Shown here: in pieces, positions 9,402 to 17,362 of the stretch
Layout of the letters: each line of letters starts with the position of its first letter
Numbering within the stretch: the first letter of the stretch is position 1
Source of the DNA: Vibrio fortis
Lineage (GTDB): Bacteria; Pseudomonadota; Gammaproteobacteria; Enterobacterales; Vibrionaceae
Direction: 5' to 3'
Assembly: GCF_000695685.1 (NCBI RefSeq)
Contig: NZ_JFFR01000027.1
Location: 62,001 to 126,000 of the forward strand
Length of the DNA: 64,000 nt
Position numbers and translations under genes: made by a program
The notes under the pieces: generated by a model
Database searches by the model: none
Told to the model about the DNA's origin: nothing
Seen by the model: the letters and a program-made list of their open reading frames with translations, nothing else

Positions 9402-10016
9402 GTGGAAATCTGGAAGTTACTATTTTTTATCCCTGCGTGTTTTGCTCTGAATATGACGCCTGGCCCTAATAACTTACTTTCGATGAATAATGCGCGTTGT
9501 TACGGTTTCAAGTCTGCTTTTGTGGCGGGTCTCGGTCGAATTGCGGCGTTTGCCGTCATGATTGGGTTGGCTGCTTCAGGGTTAGCTGTGGTTTTGTATG
9601 CATCTCAAACGCTGTTTCTCACCATTAAAGTTGTAGGTGCTGGCTACCTGTTGTGGATAGCTTTTAATCTCTGGCGCTCTGAAGCAAGCCCTATATCAGA
9701 AATCGATACTGTTCAGAGTCGTTTAGGGTTAGCTAAACAAGAGTTTTTACTGGCGGCCGGTAACCCGAAAGCGATTCTTATCTTTACTGCATTTCTTCCG
9801 CAGTTTGTCGATGTGACGGCCAATGTAAACGAGCAGTTTTTGATTCTTGGGCTTACATTTTTAGTCTTGGAATTAGGCGCGATATCTCTTTACGCTATAT
9901 TTGGAATTTACCTAAGACAGTGGTTCACCAAGCCGAAAATGGCCAAACGATTTAACAAGGCATGTGCTTCCTTTTTGGCACTGTCAGGTGCAAACCTATT
10001 AATTAGTCGTCAATAA
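9402..10016 (+). CDS. LysE/RhtB family exporter
   Basis: 204 residues starting at GTG (9402) with AAGGA at 9391. The N-terminus 'NMTPGPNNLLSMNNARCYG' matches the LysE/RhtB signature (TPGPN near residue 20, then G.). About six hydrophobic helices are visible, with 'GAGYLLWIAFNLWRS' after TM3 and 'AAGNPKAILIFTAFLPQFV' in the middle, all typical. These proteins export amino acids or small analogues across the inner membrane. A second, distinct member lies 1.2 kb downstream, with a MerR regulator between them. Confidence 0.88.
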   Translation: MEIWKLLFFIPACFALNMTPGPNNLLSMNNARCYGFKSAFVAGLGRIAAFAVMIGLAASGLAVVLYASQTLFLTIKVVGAGYLLWIAFNLWRSEASPISEIDTVQSRLGLAKQEFLLAAGNPKAILIFTAFLPQFVDVTANVNEQFLILGLTFLVLELGAISLYAIFGIYLRQWFTKPKMAKRFNKACASFLALSGANLLISRQ

Positions 10017-10044
10017 TTTACCCGTTACTCGAAAGGAGTTTGAA

Positions 10045-10227
10045 ATGAAAAAGACATTTAAGAATGTAAGTCCTGAATCAGGCGAAATCACGGTTCAATT
10101 GGACCAAGCTAAATTGAGCTTTCATGTAGAGTCTGGCGCTGAATTCACGCTGGAATCAAGCGAAGGCGCTGATGTGGTGTTTTCTTCGGCTAGTCCAGAT
10201 GTAAACCTCGTCATCGAACCCGTGTGA
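10045..10227 (+). CDS. Small acidic hypothetical protein
   Basis: 60 residues with a near-perfect ribosome site (AAAGGAG at 10033-10039, 5 nt before ATG). The sequence alternates hydrophobic and polar residues, as in a small beta-sandwich, and contains an acidic stretch ('ESGAEFTLESSEGADVVF'). There is no signal peptide or membrane segment. It lies 28 bp after the LysE-type gene and 39 bp before the MerR gene, so it is probably co-transcribed with them. I do not recognise the family. Strong translation signals and tight operon spacing make it a real gene. Confidence 0.65.
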   Translation: MKKTFKNVSPESGEITVQLDQAKLSFHVESGAEFTLESSEGADVVFSSASPDVNLVIEPV

Positions 10228-10266
10228 TTTACGTTTAAAGAGCTAAGCCTGCTAGGAAGAAGTACG

Positions 10267-10623
10267 ATGAATATTAAAGAGTTTTCTAACTTGGTGGGTT
10301 TGTCTGCTCATACGTTACGGTACTACGAGAAAATCGGTTTGCTGAAAAATGTTCAACGAACCTCTAGTGGACATCGTGCTTATACATCGAAGGATCAAAA
10401 GTGGATCGAGTTTGTGGTGCGTCTAAAAGAGACCGCTATGCCACTGGAAGAGATTCTGGAATACGCGAGTTTGAGAGAACAGGGGACAAGTACATTGCTG
10501 CAGCGCCAAGCTTTGCTGGAGAAACATCAGCAGAATCTCAAAGCTCATATTGAGCAGCAACAGTCACACCTTACTGCATTAGAAAACAAAATCGACCTTT
10601 ATAAAAACAACAAAGTTGGTTGA
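10267..10623 (+). CDS. MerR-family transcriptional regulator
   Basis: 118 residues. The N-terminal winged helix-turn-helix shows the family signature 'LSAHTLRYYEKIGLL' (residues 13-27) followed by 'RTSSGHRAYT'. A dimerisation coiled coil occupies ~75-115. There is no cysteine-rich metal-binding tail, so it belongs to the small metal-independent group (AdhR/NmlR-like, often responding to aldehydes, redox or other electrophiles). Its stop codon lies inside a textbook MerR-type promoter for the downstream carboxymuconolactone-decarboxylase-like gene, which is probably its target. Confidence 0.9.
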   Translation: MNIKEFSNLVGLSAHTLRYYEKIGLLKNVQRTSSGHRAYTSKDQKWIEFVVRLKETAMPLEEILEYASLREQGTSTLLQRQALLEKHQQNLKAHIEQQQSHLTALENKIDLYKNNKVG

Positions 10624-10650
10624 CTTAGAGTCAACTCTAACTTGTAAGCT
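10620..10650 (+). promoter_or_regulatory. MerR-type promoter with 19-bp spacer and operator
   Basis: TTGACT (10620-10625), 19-bp spacer, TAAGCT (10645-10650). The spacer contains TTAGAGT-CA-ACTCTAA (10625-10640), an inverted repeat with 7-bp perfect arms. Overlong spacers with a dyad inside are the hallmark of promoters untwisted by MerR proteins. It overlaps the merR stop codon and points at the gene starting at 10683. Confidence 0.85.
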
Positions 10651-10682
10651 TTTCTCTTATTAGAACCAATAGGAGAACAACC

Positions 10683-11072
10683 ATGGAAACATCACGTTTT
10701 GATAAAGGTCTAGAGCTACTGACCAAGATTGATGGAGAAGCGGGGCAGAATGTTATCGAAAGCTTACAAGATATTTGCCCTGACTTAGCCAAATACACGA
10801 TTGAGTACCCATTTGGTGACATATACGCACGTGAAGGACTTGATCTGAAATCCCGCGAAATAGCGACAGTTGCTGCATTAACAGCCTTGGGCAATTGCGC
10901 CCCTCAGCTAAAAGTTCATTTGAATGCTGCACTTAATGTAGGTTGCAGTGAAGAACAGATCAAAGAGGTGATCCTTCAAATGTCGGTGTACGCCGGATTC
11001 CCTGCGGCTTTGAATGGCATGTTTGCGTTTAAGGAGGTTCTAACCGAGCGTTCTGAATATCAATTGAGTTGA
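10683..11072 (+). CDS. Carboxymuconolactone decarboxylase-like (AhpD superfamily) protein
   Basis: 129 residues with the compact helical pattern of the CMD family: 'LKSREIATVAALTALG' around residues 58-73, 'LKVHLNAALNVGCSEEQIKEVILQ' in the middle and 'YAGFPAALNGM' near the end. The His in 'KVHLNAALN' is the conserved family His; there is no CxxC pair, so peroxidase activity of the AhpD type is unlikely. These small proteins are often electrophile- or redox-responsive and sit beside MerR regulators. AGGAG at 10671 supports the start. Confidence 0.85.
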   Translation: METSRFDKGLELLTKIDGEAGQNVIESLQDICPDLAKYTIEYPFGDIYAREGLDLKSREIATVAALTALGNCAPQLKVHLNAALNVGCSEEQIKEVILQMSVYAGFPAALNGMFAFKEVLTERSEYQLS

Positions 11073-11200
11073 TGCTTAACACATGGCATTTACATCGGTG
11101 TGAGCTTGTTGTTTCAGACCTGATGATTTAGGTTAGGGAACTCAATTGCTTTATTTTTATACAGAATTGAGCGAATAAGATCATAAAACAAGGAGGTTAT

Positions 11201-11827
11201 ATGTTTCCGTTAGAGGTATTCATTACCTATACGCTGGCTTGCCTACTGCTGGTGATTTCGCCAGGGCCGGACAATTTGCTCGCTATTGGGAGAGGGTTGA
11301 GCCAAGGCCGGCTTGCCGCCATTATGTCTGGATTCTCGTCGGGCGCTGGGATTTTGTTTCACGTCGTAGCGGCTACGTTCGGCTTAACATTGGTTATTCA
11401 AACCTCTGAAGTGGCCTTTTACGTGGTGAAACTGGTGGGCGCTGCTTACCTTATCTGGCTCGGCGTAAAAGTGCTTCGTTCACGTAATCTGTTCTCATTA
11501 GAGCCAGCTAAAAAGCAATCTCTGAAGGTGATATTTTCAACCGGGTTCCTTTCGGCTGCGCTGAATCCAAAACCGGGCATGTTCGTGCTCGCTTTCGTCC
11601 CTCAATTTGTTAACCCAAGCTTGGGCTCTGTGACAATACAGATGATCGGTTATGGTGTGTGGTTTGCTTTGCTAACGGCAATTGGTTTTAGCTTAATGGG
11701 TGTGTTTTCATCCCAGCTGTCTGATTGGTTTAGAAATAAGCCTAAGCTAGTGACAGGGCTTAATATTGGCGCAGGCGTGACCTTTGTATCATCAGGGCTG
11801 GCTGTGGCTTTCATGAAGCAGCGATAA
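11201..11827 (+). CDS. LysE/RhtB family exporter (second copy)
   Basis: 208 residues with an excellent ribosome site (AAGGAGGT about 6 nt before ATG). It has the signature 'VISPGPDNLLAIGRGLSQG' (residues 18-36), about six membrane helices, 'GAAYLIWLGVKVLRS' and 'ALNPKPGMFVLAFVPQFV'. It is clearly a separate RhtB/LeuE-type branch from the copy at 9402, not a recent duplicate. It is set off by 128 bp from the preceding gene, so it probably has its own promoter. Confidence 0.88.
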   Translation: MFPLEVFITYTLACLLLVISPGPDNLLAIGRGLSQGRLAAIMSGFSSGAGILFHVVAATFGLTLVIQTSEVAFYVVKLVGAAYLIWLGVKVLRSRNLFSLEPAKKQSLKVIFSTGFLSAALNPKPGMFVLAFVPQFVNPSLGSVTIQMIGYGVWFALLTAIGFSLMGVFSSQLSDWFRNKPKLVTGLNIGAGVTFVSSGLAVAFMKQR

Positions 11828-11869
11828 GTGCTGTTGCAGCAAGTGCCGCGAATAGTAATCAATGAAAGA

Positions 11870-11898
11870 GGGCGTCTTAATGACGCCCTTGGTGTAAT
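11870..11898 (+). terminator. Hairpin after second LysE-type gene
   Basis: GGGCGTC (11870-11876) and GACGCCC (11882-11888) with a TTAAT loop, then a weak T-rich tail. Probable terminator for the plus-strand gene, imperfect tail. Confidence 0.6.
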
Positions 11899-11950
11899 TT
11901 GGAAAGACTCGTGAAGTCGTCGCAATAACGTCGACTTAATATTGAATTGA

Positions 11951-12286
11951 TTAGTTAAAACTCTTATCTGAAGTGACTTTCGCTAAGCCAGCGATTAGCT
12001 TCCAAAGTGTGTATACGAAAGCAACAAGCAGTAATACGTAGCCCACTACAAAAACGACAGTTAGGAAGCCAACGATGCTGAGTACAATCGAAACCCAAAA
12101 TGTCTTAATGATGTTGTCGTAGTGATCAGCAAAGATAGTCCCTTGAGCATCTGATTTTTTAACCATTGCCCAAATACCACCTGCAAGAAAGCTAATGCCG
12201 GTAAAGAAGCCTAGTAGCATAAGCGCGTATGCGACGATCGCATGAGTTTTCGCATTCTTCTCAGCTTCTGATAATCCAGTATTCAT
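11951..12286 (-). CDS. DUF4870-like small membrane protein
   Basis: 111 residues from the ATG at 12286, which has AAGGA just upstream; the longer frame to 12337 lacks a ribosome site. Three hydrophobic segments are visible ('AIVAYALMLLGFFTGISFLAGGIW', 'TFWVSIVLSIVGFLTVVFVVGYVLLL', and a following helix), with the 'FADHYDNIIKTFWVSI' loop characteristic of the DUF4870/YidH-like family. The function of this family is unknown. Confidence 0.7.
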   Translation of the reverse strand: MNTGLSEAEKNAKTHAIVAYALMLLGFFTGISFLAGGIWAMVKKSDAQGTIFADHYDNIIKTFWVSIVLSIVGFLTVVFVVGYVLLLVAFVYTLWKLIAGLAKVTSDKSFN

Positions 12287-12542
12287 TGATTCCTTTGTTA
12301 ATTTAAACACTAATATGCTAGGGCAATCTGGAAGCAATGTTTACTGGTTTGTGATTAGTTGCATATGTTGCATTTAGCGGTGTGATATATTTTGTATTTC
12401 GCGCAGAATTTTTACTCGGTTGAGGTTGGAGAGGAAAATCACTGTGCGAAAAATGGAGAGAAATTTAAGTTATACAGTGATTAGAGTTCTTTTTACCGCT
12501 GAGGTACTCTGACTGAATCAATAAACGCAACGAAAGGACTGA

Positions 12543-12854
12543 ATGCGTATGATCACTTGTTATGTTCGCTATGTGATAGATCCAAAGAAAGTAAAAGAGT
12601 TCGAAGAGTATGCCAAGATGTGGATACCACTGGTGGAAAAATTTGGTGGTCAACATAATGGTTACTTCTTGCCTTCTGAGGGGGCGAACAACATTGCGTT
12701 GGCACTATTCACTTTTGAGAGTTTGACGGCTTACGAAGATTATCGAATTAAATCTCTAAACGATCCCGAATGTATTGAGGCTTTTGCTTTTGCCGACAAG
12801 GTGGATTGTATTATGAGTTATGAACGCAGCTTTTTCCGTCCGGTTCTGAAATAA
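12543..12854 (+). CDS. NIPSNAP family protein
   Basis: 103 residues with a ferredoxin-like alpha/beta pattern: 'ITCYVRYVIDPKKVKEFEEYAKMW' at the start, a 'GGQHNGYFLPSEGANN' loop and 'FESLTAYEDYR'. These are NIPSNAP-type dimeric alpha-beta barrel features, related to monooxygenase-like folds. Function unknown. The start is supported by AAAGGA at 12533. It may form a short unit with the acetyltransferase 49 bp downstream. Confidence 0.75.
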   Translation: MRMITCYVRYVIDPKKVKEFEEYAKMWIPLVEKFGGQHNGYFLPSEGANNIALALFTFESLTAYEDYRIKSLNDPECIEAFAFADKVDCIMSYERSFFRPVLK

Positions 12855-12903
12855 CAGATATTAGCGCTCATACATTCACGATTGACATAGGAATTAGACA
12901 GAT

Positions 12904-13371
12904 ATGGTCACTATCGAGCGACTCACTGAAGCTCAAATTGAGCCGGTAAAGAAGGTCAAGTTAGCTGAAGAACAGGTTAAGTTTGCAGCGACTGCAGAAG
13001 ACTTTTTACAAGATGGTAGTGAAACGACTCACCTACATATTATTAAGCTAGATAATGAAGTTGTCGGATTTTTTAAATTAGATATTGCCTATAGCGAAAG
13101 TTACGAGTTTTGCCCAGAGTCAGGTATTGGATTAAGAGCGTTCGCGTTAGATAAGAATCAACAAGGTAAAGGGCTTGGTACACGCGCTGTGAAGGCTCTA
13201 TTTCCGTATCTCGAAGAGCACTATTCCTCATTTGAGTTCATCTATTTAACCGTAAACCTGAAGAACCCTGGTGCGATTGCTTGTTATGAAAAGGGTGGTT
13301 TTGAAAAGACCGATGAGCTGTATCTCGGAGGCGCTGCGGGCCCGCAACATATTATGCGTGCACGGTTCTAG
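12904..13371 (+). CDS. GNAT family N-acetyltransferase
   Basis: 155 residues with the acetyl-CoA motif A 'ALDKNQQGKGLGTRAVKALF' (Q-x-x-G-x-G, residues ~78-97), the following 'IYLTVNLKNPGAIACYEKGGF' (conserved Asn and Tyr of the GNAT core) and a final strand. It transfers an acetyl group from acetyl-CoA to an unknown amine. An AGGA lies 13 nt upstream of the ATG. The substrate cannot be told. Confidence 0.88.
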   Translation: MVTIERLTEAQIEPVKKVKLAEEQVKFAATAEDFLQDGSETTHLHIIKLDNEVVGFFKLDIAYSESYEFCPESGIGLRAFALDKNQQGKGLGTRAVKALFPYLEEHYSSFEFIYLTVNLKNPGAIACYEKGGFEKTDELYLGGAAGPQHIMRARF

Positions 13372-13541
13372 CTAAGGATTAAAACACGAATAGCCTTCAA
13401 CATATTTAGTAATACACACTATTAAATAGAGTATAAATTCTGCTTTAAGTCACTAATTTTAAAGACTTAGATTGACGCTTTCTGGGAGGTGTTGTTGTAA
13501 TCGCAACTCTAAAATTATAAAACAGGCTTGAGTTATACAAA

Positions 13542-14486
13542 ATGGAAATGAGTCAAGAAAGCAGGATAATCGACGGGAAACCATGGGTTTGCAACTTTGG
13601 CATACGAATCTTCGCACTTATTATCGATTCGTTAATCCTCGGTGGTGTAGGGTTCGTCCTAAGTAGTTTTTTTGAACAACAGTTCATTCAACTCGGCGAT
13701 CTTGCTTGGGCTGTTGGCGCGCTTGTATCTATCTCTTACTTTAGTATTTTTAACAGTTCGTTAATGGGCGGACAAACCTTAGGTAAGAATGCGACCAACA
13801 TAAAGGTTGTTGACGCCAACAACAAAACACTGAGCTTTCCAAGATCATTAGCGAGATACTGTATTTTCTCAATTCCTTACTATCTTGGGAGTGTAACGGC
13901 CAGTAGTGAGATGATGCTGCCTTTTACTGATACGATTGTATCTTTTCTGGTAATAGCTGTGTTCTTTGGGACAGTGTACCTTTATATCTTCAATAAAGTG
14001 ACGCGTCAGACTTTGCATGACGTCATCGTTGGGTCATTCGTAGTTAATCTAAATAGTGCACCCGCCGTAGCCCCGACGAAAGTGTGGAAAGGACACTTAA
14101 TCATTATTGTTACGTTGGCATCGTTATTGACAGTGGTTCCTGCATTTTTCTCAGAAGAGGAGACTGTGGATCGTTTAACTGTTACGCAAGAGATTTTGAA
14201 TGACTTTGATGTTGTTTCATCATCTTACGTTGCGTCTGGGACACGTCATTTCAGTTCTTCAGAAACAGGCTCTAGAACTACAACGTACGTAGATGTGAGC
14301 GTAACTCTGGTAGAAGACGATGTTCTCAATGAGTCTATAGCTCAAGCAATTGCTCAGGAAGTGGTTTTTAGTTATCCAGAATCTATCGATAAGGATGTAA
14401 TGAATGTGACTCTTTCCTATGGCTACGATATTGGCATTTGGTCTAATTGGAATAGCAAAACATATCGTTTTAACCCCAAGGAATAG
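13542..14486 (+). CDS. RDD family membrane protein with C-terminal extracytoplasmic domain
   Basis: 314 residues. The first ~170 residues form an RDD domain: 'FGIRIFALIIDSLILGG' (Arg and Asp of the name motif), then 'GGQTLGKNATNIKVVDANN' and 'RQTLHDVIVGSFVV'. A further TM helix ('HLIIIVTLASLLTVVPAFFS', ~185-204) leads to a ~110-residue soluble tail of unknown fold. A second start (ATG at 13548) is possible. RDD proteins are thought to act in transport; the tail is not one I recognise. Confidence 0.8.
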   Translation: MEMSQESRIIDGKPWVCNFGIRIFALIIDSLILGGVGFVLSSFFEQQFIQLGDLAWAVGALVSISYFSIFNSSLMGGQTLGKNATNIKVVDANNKTLSFPRSLARYCIFSIPYYLGSVTASSEMMLPFTDTIVSFLVIAVFFGTVYLYIFNKVTRQTLHDVIVGSFVVNLNSAPAVAPTKVWKGHLIIIVTLASLLTVVPAFFSEEETVDRLTVTQEILNDFDVVSSSYVASGTRHFSSSETGSRTTTYVDVSVTLVEDDVLNESIAQAIAQEVVFSYPESIDKDVMNVTLSYGYDIGIWSNWNSKTYRFNPKE

Positions 14487-14537
14487 TAATGCTTCGTAGG
14501 ACCACGTACTACTAGTATTGGTTGTGCTTTTTAGTTT

Positions 14538-14577
14538 CTGTCATCGAAGAAGCCAGTTTGGACATCTTCGATAACAG
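14538..14577 (+). repeat. Long imperfect hairpin downstream of RDD gene
   Basis: CTGT-c-ATCGAAGA (14538-14550) pairs with TCTTCGAT-a-ACAG (14565-14577) across a 14-nt loop: 12 pairs with one mismatch. It precedes a separate terminator by ~20 nt. It may be a 3' UTR structure or part of a small RNA. Confidence 0.5.
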
Positions 14578-14597
14578 GGCTATTTAAGAAACTCTAG

Positions 14598-14622
14598 CGC
14601 CAGTTTTCAAGCTGGCGTTTTT
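14598..14622 (+). terminator. Terminator after RDD gene
   Basis: CGCCAG (14598-14603) with CTGGCG (14612-14617), then TTTTT. Serves the plus-strand transcript; the next gene is convergent. Confidence 0.85.
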
Positions 14623-14636
14623 ATTTCTATTGTTTA

Positions 14637-14969
14637 TTAATCACGCTCAAACGCAGTGAAAGCGTAGTCTTGGTGTAGGCTTGCTTGATATTTGCCACTT
14701 TCGATTTGTTCAATTAGTACATTTGAATCGCCTAGACGTACGTTACGTACAAAGTGATGTTGATTCGTTGGTAGTGCCGCTTTTAGTTCTTGATTGCTCA
14801 TTGTGTTTAGTGAAGAAGCAAACTCTTCAGCAGCGCTTTGTGCTTGTTCTTGAGTTGTAAAAACGCCCACATTTAGGTCGGCTTCACGATCAATTTGAAC
14901 CCAAGAAGATGAAGCGAAAGAAGCAGAAGTGAATGCTAGAGTTGCTGCAAGAGTAATAATGCGTTTCAT
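14637..14969 (-). CDS. DUF3316-like secreted small protein
   Basis: 110 residues from the ATG at 14969 (AGGATT ribosome site); the longer frame adds a region without a plausible start. A clear signal peptide ends at 'TSASFASS' (about residue 20). The mature part has a helix ('TTQEQAQSAAEEFASSL') then strands ending 'YAFTAFERD', the usual ending of the Vibrio DUF3316 family. It is a predicted periplasmic protein of unknown function and is monocistronic. Confidence 0.65.
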   Translation of the reverse strand: MKRIITLAATLAFTSASFASSSWVQIDREADLNVGVFTTQEQAQSAAEEFASSLNTMSNQELKAALPTNQHHFVRNVRLGDSNVLIEQIESGKYQASLHQDYAFTAFERD

Positions 14970-15310
14970 AATGTAATCCTCAAATAATTTGTTTTCTTGA
15001 GGCGCTTTGCCTCGGTACAACGCCATTATTATGCAAAATATAAATGTGATAAATATCACATTGCTCTTTTCACTGATGCCAAAAATACACGAATGAAAAC
15101 TTGGTTTTCCATTTTTTGCCCCAAATGTGGCTGAGTTTTTAACGTTGAAAGGGTTGGTTTGATGTACTTTATAGATCTTATATCAGCGATTGTATGGTGA
15201 GATCGTCTTGTGATAACAAAGCTACAGGTATACGCTCGCTATAACCGTAGCATTTATTTAATCTCTATATGTAAGGCAATAAGATTGGCGGGGGTGGGAA
15301 ATTAATGGAT
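14970..15310. other. Gene-free stretch upstream of DUF3316 gene
   Basis: About 340 bp with no credible coding frame. It includes the promoter region of the minus-strand DUF3316 gene. A small 6-bp hairpin followed by T's near 15093-15119 is too weak to call. Nothing else recognised. Confidence 0.4.
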
Positions 15311-15339
15311 AAAAAAAGAGCAGCAATAAATTGCTGCTC
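15311..15339 (-). terminator. Minus-strand terminator without an obvious gene
   Basis: Perfect 9-bp stem GAGCAGCAA/TTGCTGCTC (15318-15326 with 15331-15339), a 4-nt loop, and seven T's on the minus strand (15311-15317). The porin upstream already has its own terminator at 15484-15508, so this one probably ends a separate short transcript. Confidence 0.75.
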
Positions 15340-15450
15340 GAATCTTTCGGAGTTAATAAGTAACTTTCAAAGGCAGTGGGGAAAGTCAATGCAGAAGATA
15401 ATAGTTTAAATACAGTGGTTTGTCTCGATAATAAATAGCCATACATTGTG
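15318..15450 (-). ncRNA. Candidate small RNA ending at the orphan terminator
   Basis: A ~130-nt minus-strand stretch lies between the porin terminator and a second strong intrinsic terminator, with no convincing protein frame. The 5' end is a guess; an extended TATTAT-like -10 occurs near 15432-15437. The pattern (orphan strong terminator with a U-run) is typical of Hfq-dependent sRNAs, but no known family is recognised. Confidence 0.35.
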
Positions 15451-15483
15451 GTAATAATTGCATGAAACTGTCTTAAAATATAA

Positions 15484-15508
15484 AAAAGCCCACAATAAGT
15501 GGGCTTTT
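15484..15508 (-). terminator. Porin terminator
   Basis: AAAAGCCCAC (15484-15493) and GTGGGCTTTT (15499-15508), 5-nt loop, further T's on the minus strand. It lies 17 bp after the porin stop codon. Confidence 0.88.
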
Positions 15509-15524
15509 GGTTAGCTGATTTATA

Positions 15525-16490
15525 TTAGAACGAGTAGCGAAGTGCTAATGCTAAAACATCATCTTCACCATCTACGTCGGTGATCTTGTACTCAGCAAGT
15601 GTCTTGAAGTTAGGTGTTAGGTTGTACTCACCACCTAGCGAGTAGTAATCAACTGTCTCTACGCCGTCTTTCTCTAGGTTGTTGTAACCGATAAGAGCGT
15701 TAAGCTCTTCAGTTACCTGGTAAGTAACGACTGCTTCAATACCTTCGTAATCAACACCGTTATCTGTACCGTCTTTTTCCCAGTTCTCGCCATCGCTGAA
15801 CAGCACTGCAGCGTACAGATCTTCATAAGTGTATGAAACTGCTGCCGTTACAAGCTCAGAATCCGCACCAGCTGCAGCGCCTTCACCTTCGTTGTAGCCC
15901 AGTGCTACTTTTACGCCGAATGGCAGTGCGTAGTCTGCTGCAATGCCGTATGAAGAGGCATCAGTTGAAACTTGATCGTTTTCGCCTTGGTAGCTTACGT
16001 GTACGTTAAGAGCATCGTAAGAACTCGTTGCCTTGAATACAGAATCTGAACGGCCGGTACCGAATACATCAGCACTTACGCCTGCAGCTTCGTTACCAAA
16101 CTCTGGGAAAATATCTGTGTAATCAGACACTAGTGTTACTGCACCAAATTGGCGACCGTAGCTTACAGCCCAGAATTCAGAGCCCACACCTACGTAACCT
16201 TTACGTACGTCGAACTCGTCATCGTTATTCGCATCGCTGTTAGATTTGAATTGCAGTTCGTACAAACCGAATGCGTATAGGTCATCATTGATTTGAGATT
16301 TACCGTCTAGGCCAACACGGATGTAGCTTTGGTCTCCGTCGATGTTTTTATCGCTAGAAAAGTAGTAAGCACCTTGAGCTCTGCCGTGAATATTCAGTTC
16401 AGTTTCTGAATCAGAGTAAACTTGTGCTGCATTAACTACAGAGCCAAAGATTGCGGCACCAATCGCCAGAGAAATGATTTTCTTATCCAT
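15525..16490 (-). CDS. General porin (OmpU/OmpC-like trimeric porin family)
   Basis: 321 residues with a signal peptide cleaved after 'SVVNA' (residue ~21). The mature N-terminus 'AQVYSDSETELNIHGRAQGAYYF' pattern, the 'SYIRVGLDGKSQI' strand, the 'KGYVGVGSEFWAVSYGRQFGA' segment preceding the constriction loop, and the C-terminal 'LALRYSF' with terminal Phe are all typical of 16-strand Gram-negative porins in Vibrionaceae. The protein is strongly acidic. It allows passive diffusion of small solutes. It has its own terminator and a ~210-bp AT-rich upstream region; it is probably highly expressed. Confidence 0.9.
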   Translation of the reverse strand: MDKKIISLAIGAAIFGSVVNAAQVYSDSETELNIHGRAQGAYYFSSDKNIDGDQSYIRVGLDGKSQINDDLYAFGLYELQFKSNSDANNDDEFDVRKGYVGVGSEFWAVSYGRQFGAVTLVSDYTDIFPEFGNEAAGVSADVFGTGRSDSVFKATSSYDALNVHVSYQGENDQVSTDASSYGIAADYALPFGVKVALGYNEGEGAAAGADSELVTAAVSYTYEDLYAAVLFSDGENWEKDGTDNGVDYEGIEAVVTYQVTEELNALIGYNNLEKDGVETVDYYSLGGEYNLTPNFKTLAEYKITDVDGEDDVLALALRYSF

Positions 16491-16702
16491 ATTTTAATTA
16501 CCACTACATTGTGTTTGAAGTTGAAGTAATTATCTATACACATGGGTTATTTAAAAGTGAGTAATTATCAATTCACTATGGTAAATAATAAGCACAAGTA
16601 TTTGGAATAAACTATTCTATTTTGTTATTTGTCGAACAATTATACAAAGTGATATATGTTCGGTTACAACAAACGGAAAGTGCTTTGCTACAATAGATAT
16701 GA

Positions 16703-17314
16703 TTATATTTTTTCTCTCAGTAATATGATGCTTGAGAGAAGAAAAGAATAACCGAAGAATTCCAGTCCTTCTTCAACCAGTGTTTTTATATCTCTGTTGT
16801 AGCCATCCCCTAAAAACTCCATCCAGAACCCTTTATAGCCAGCAATTCGAGAAAATATAAGGAACATAAAAACACCGATTATCCAAACAAGGAAACTATC
16901 GGTTGCTGTAAATCGTTTCGCTGCAACAATTACGCTTTTTCGGTGAGAGAACATTTGATAGGTAATTGTTGCCACTATGGCACCAGCGGGAACCTTCCAA
17001 AAGCCATGAAATAGGAACAACTCAAATACTTGGTCCAGCTCTCTCGACACGAGTAGTAGCATGAGCAGAGCATGAATTTTCAATATCGATGAAAAGGCAC
17101 GACTTTCTTGGGCTTTAATGTAACTAATTAGCGCGGTACCTAAGAGGATAGCAACTTGGCTGATCTCAAGTACAGAGCTCTCTTTGGTGTGAGAGTCAAA
17201 GTGAATACTAATGTAAGCGACGACTAGTGTGAGTAAGAAGCTATGTAAAATAATGAATGTATCAAAGACGCGGCCGCTGCGTCGCTCGTCATAAATTGGG
17301 CTGATGTATTGCAT
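16703..17314 (-). CDS. Multi-pass membrane protein of unknown function
   Basis: 203 residues with about six hydrophobic segments, among them 'TFIILHSFLLTLVVAYISIHF', 'VAILLGTALISYI', 'ILKIHALLMLLLVSREL', 'GAIVATITYQMF', 'FLVWIIGVFMFLIFSRIAG' and a final 'FFGYSFLLSSIILL'. The motif 'LVEEGLEFFGYSFLL' near the C-terminus has a charged residue at the membrane edge. I do not recognise the family. It starts 48 bp after the LysR stop codon on the same strand, so it may be co-transcribed with that regulator. Confidence 0.6.
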   Translation of the reverse strand: MQYISPIYDERRSGRVFDTFIILHSFLLTLVVAYISIHFDSHTKESSVLEISQVAILLGTALISYIKAQESRAFSSILKIHALLMLLLVSRELDQVFELFLFHGFWKVPAGAIVATITYQMFSHRKSVIVAAKRFTATDSFLVWIIGVFMFLIFSRIAGYKGFWMEFLGDGYNRDIKTLVEEGLEFFGYSFLLSSIILLREKI

Positions 17315-17362
17315 TGCGTAAATCCAGAAAGTGGTAGAACGATAGAGTAAACGAGAGTCTTG

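Noticed and set aside
15258..15446. Minus-strand frame of 62 codons downstream of the porin
   Set aside because: It runs through the orphan terminator and shows no family features, so an RNA explanation is preferred.
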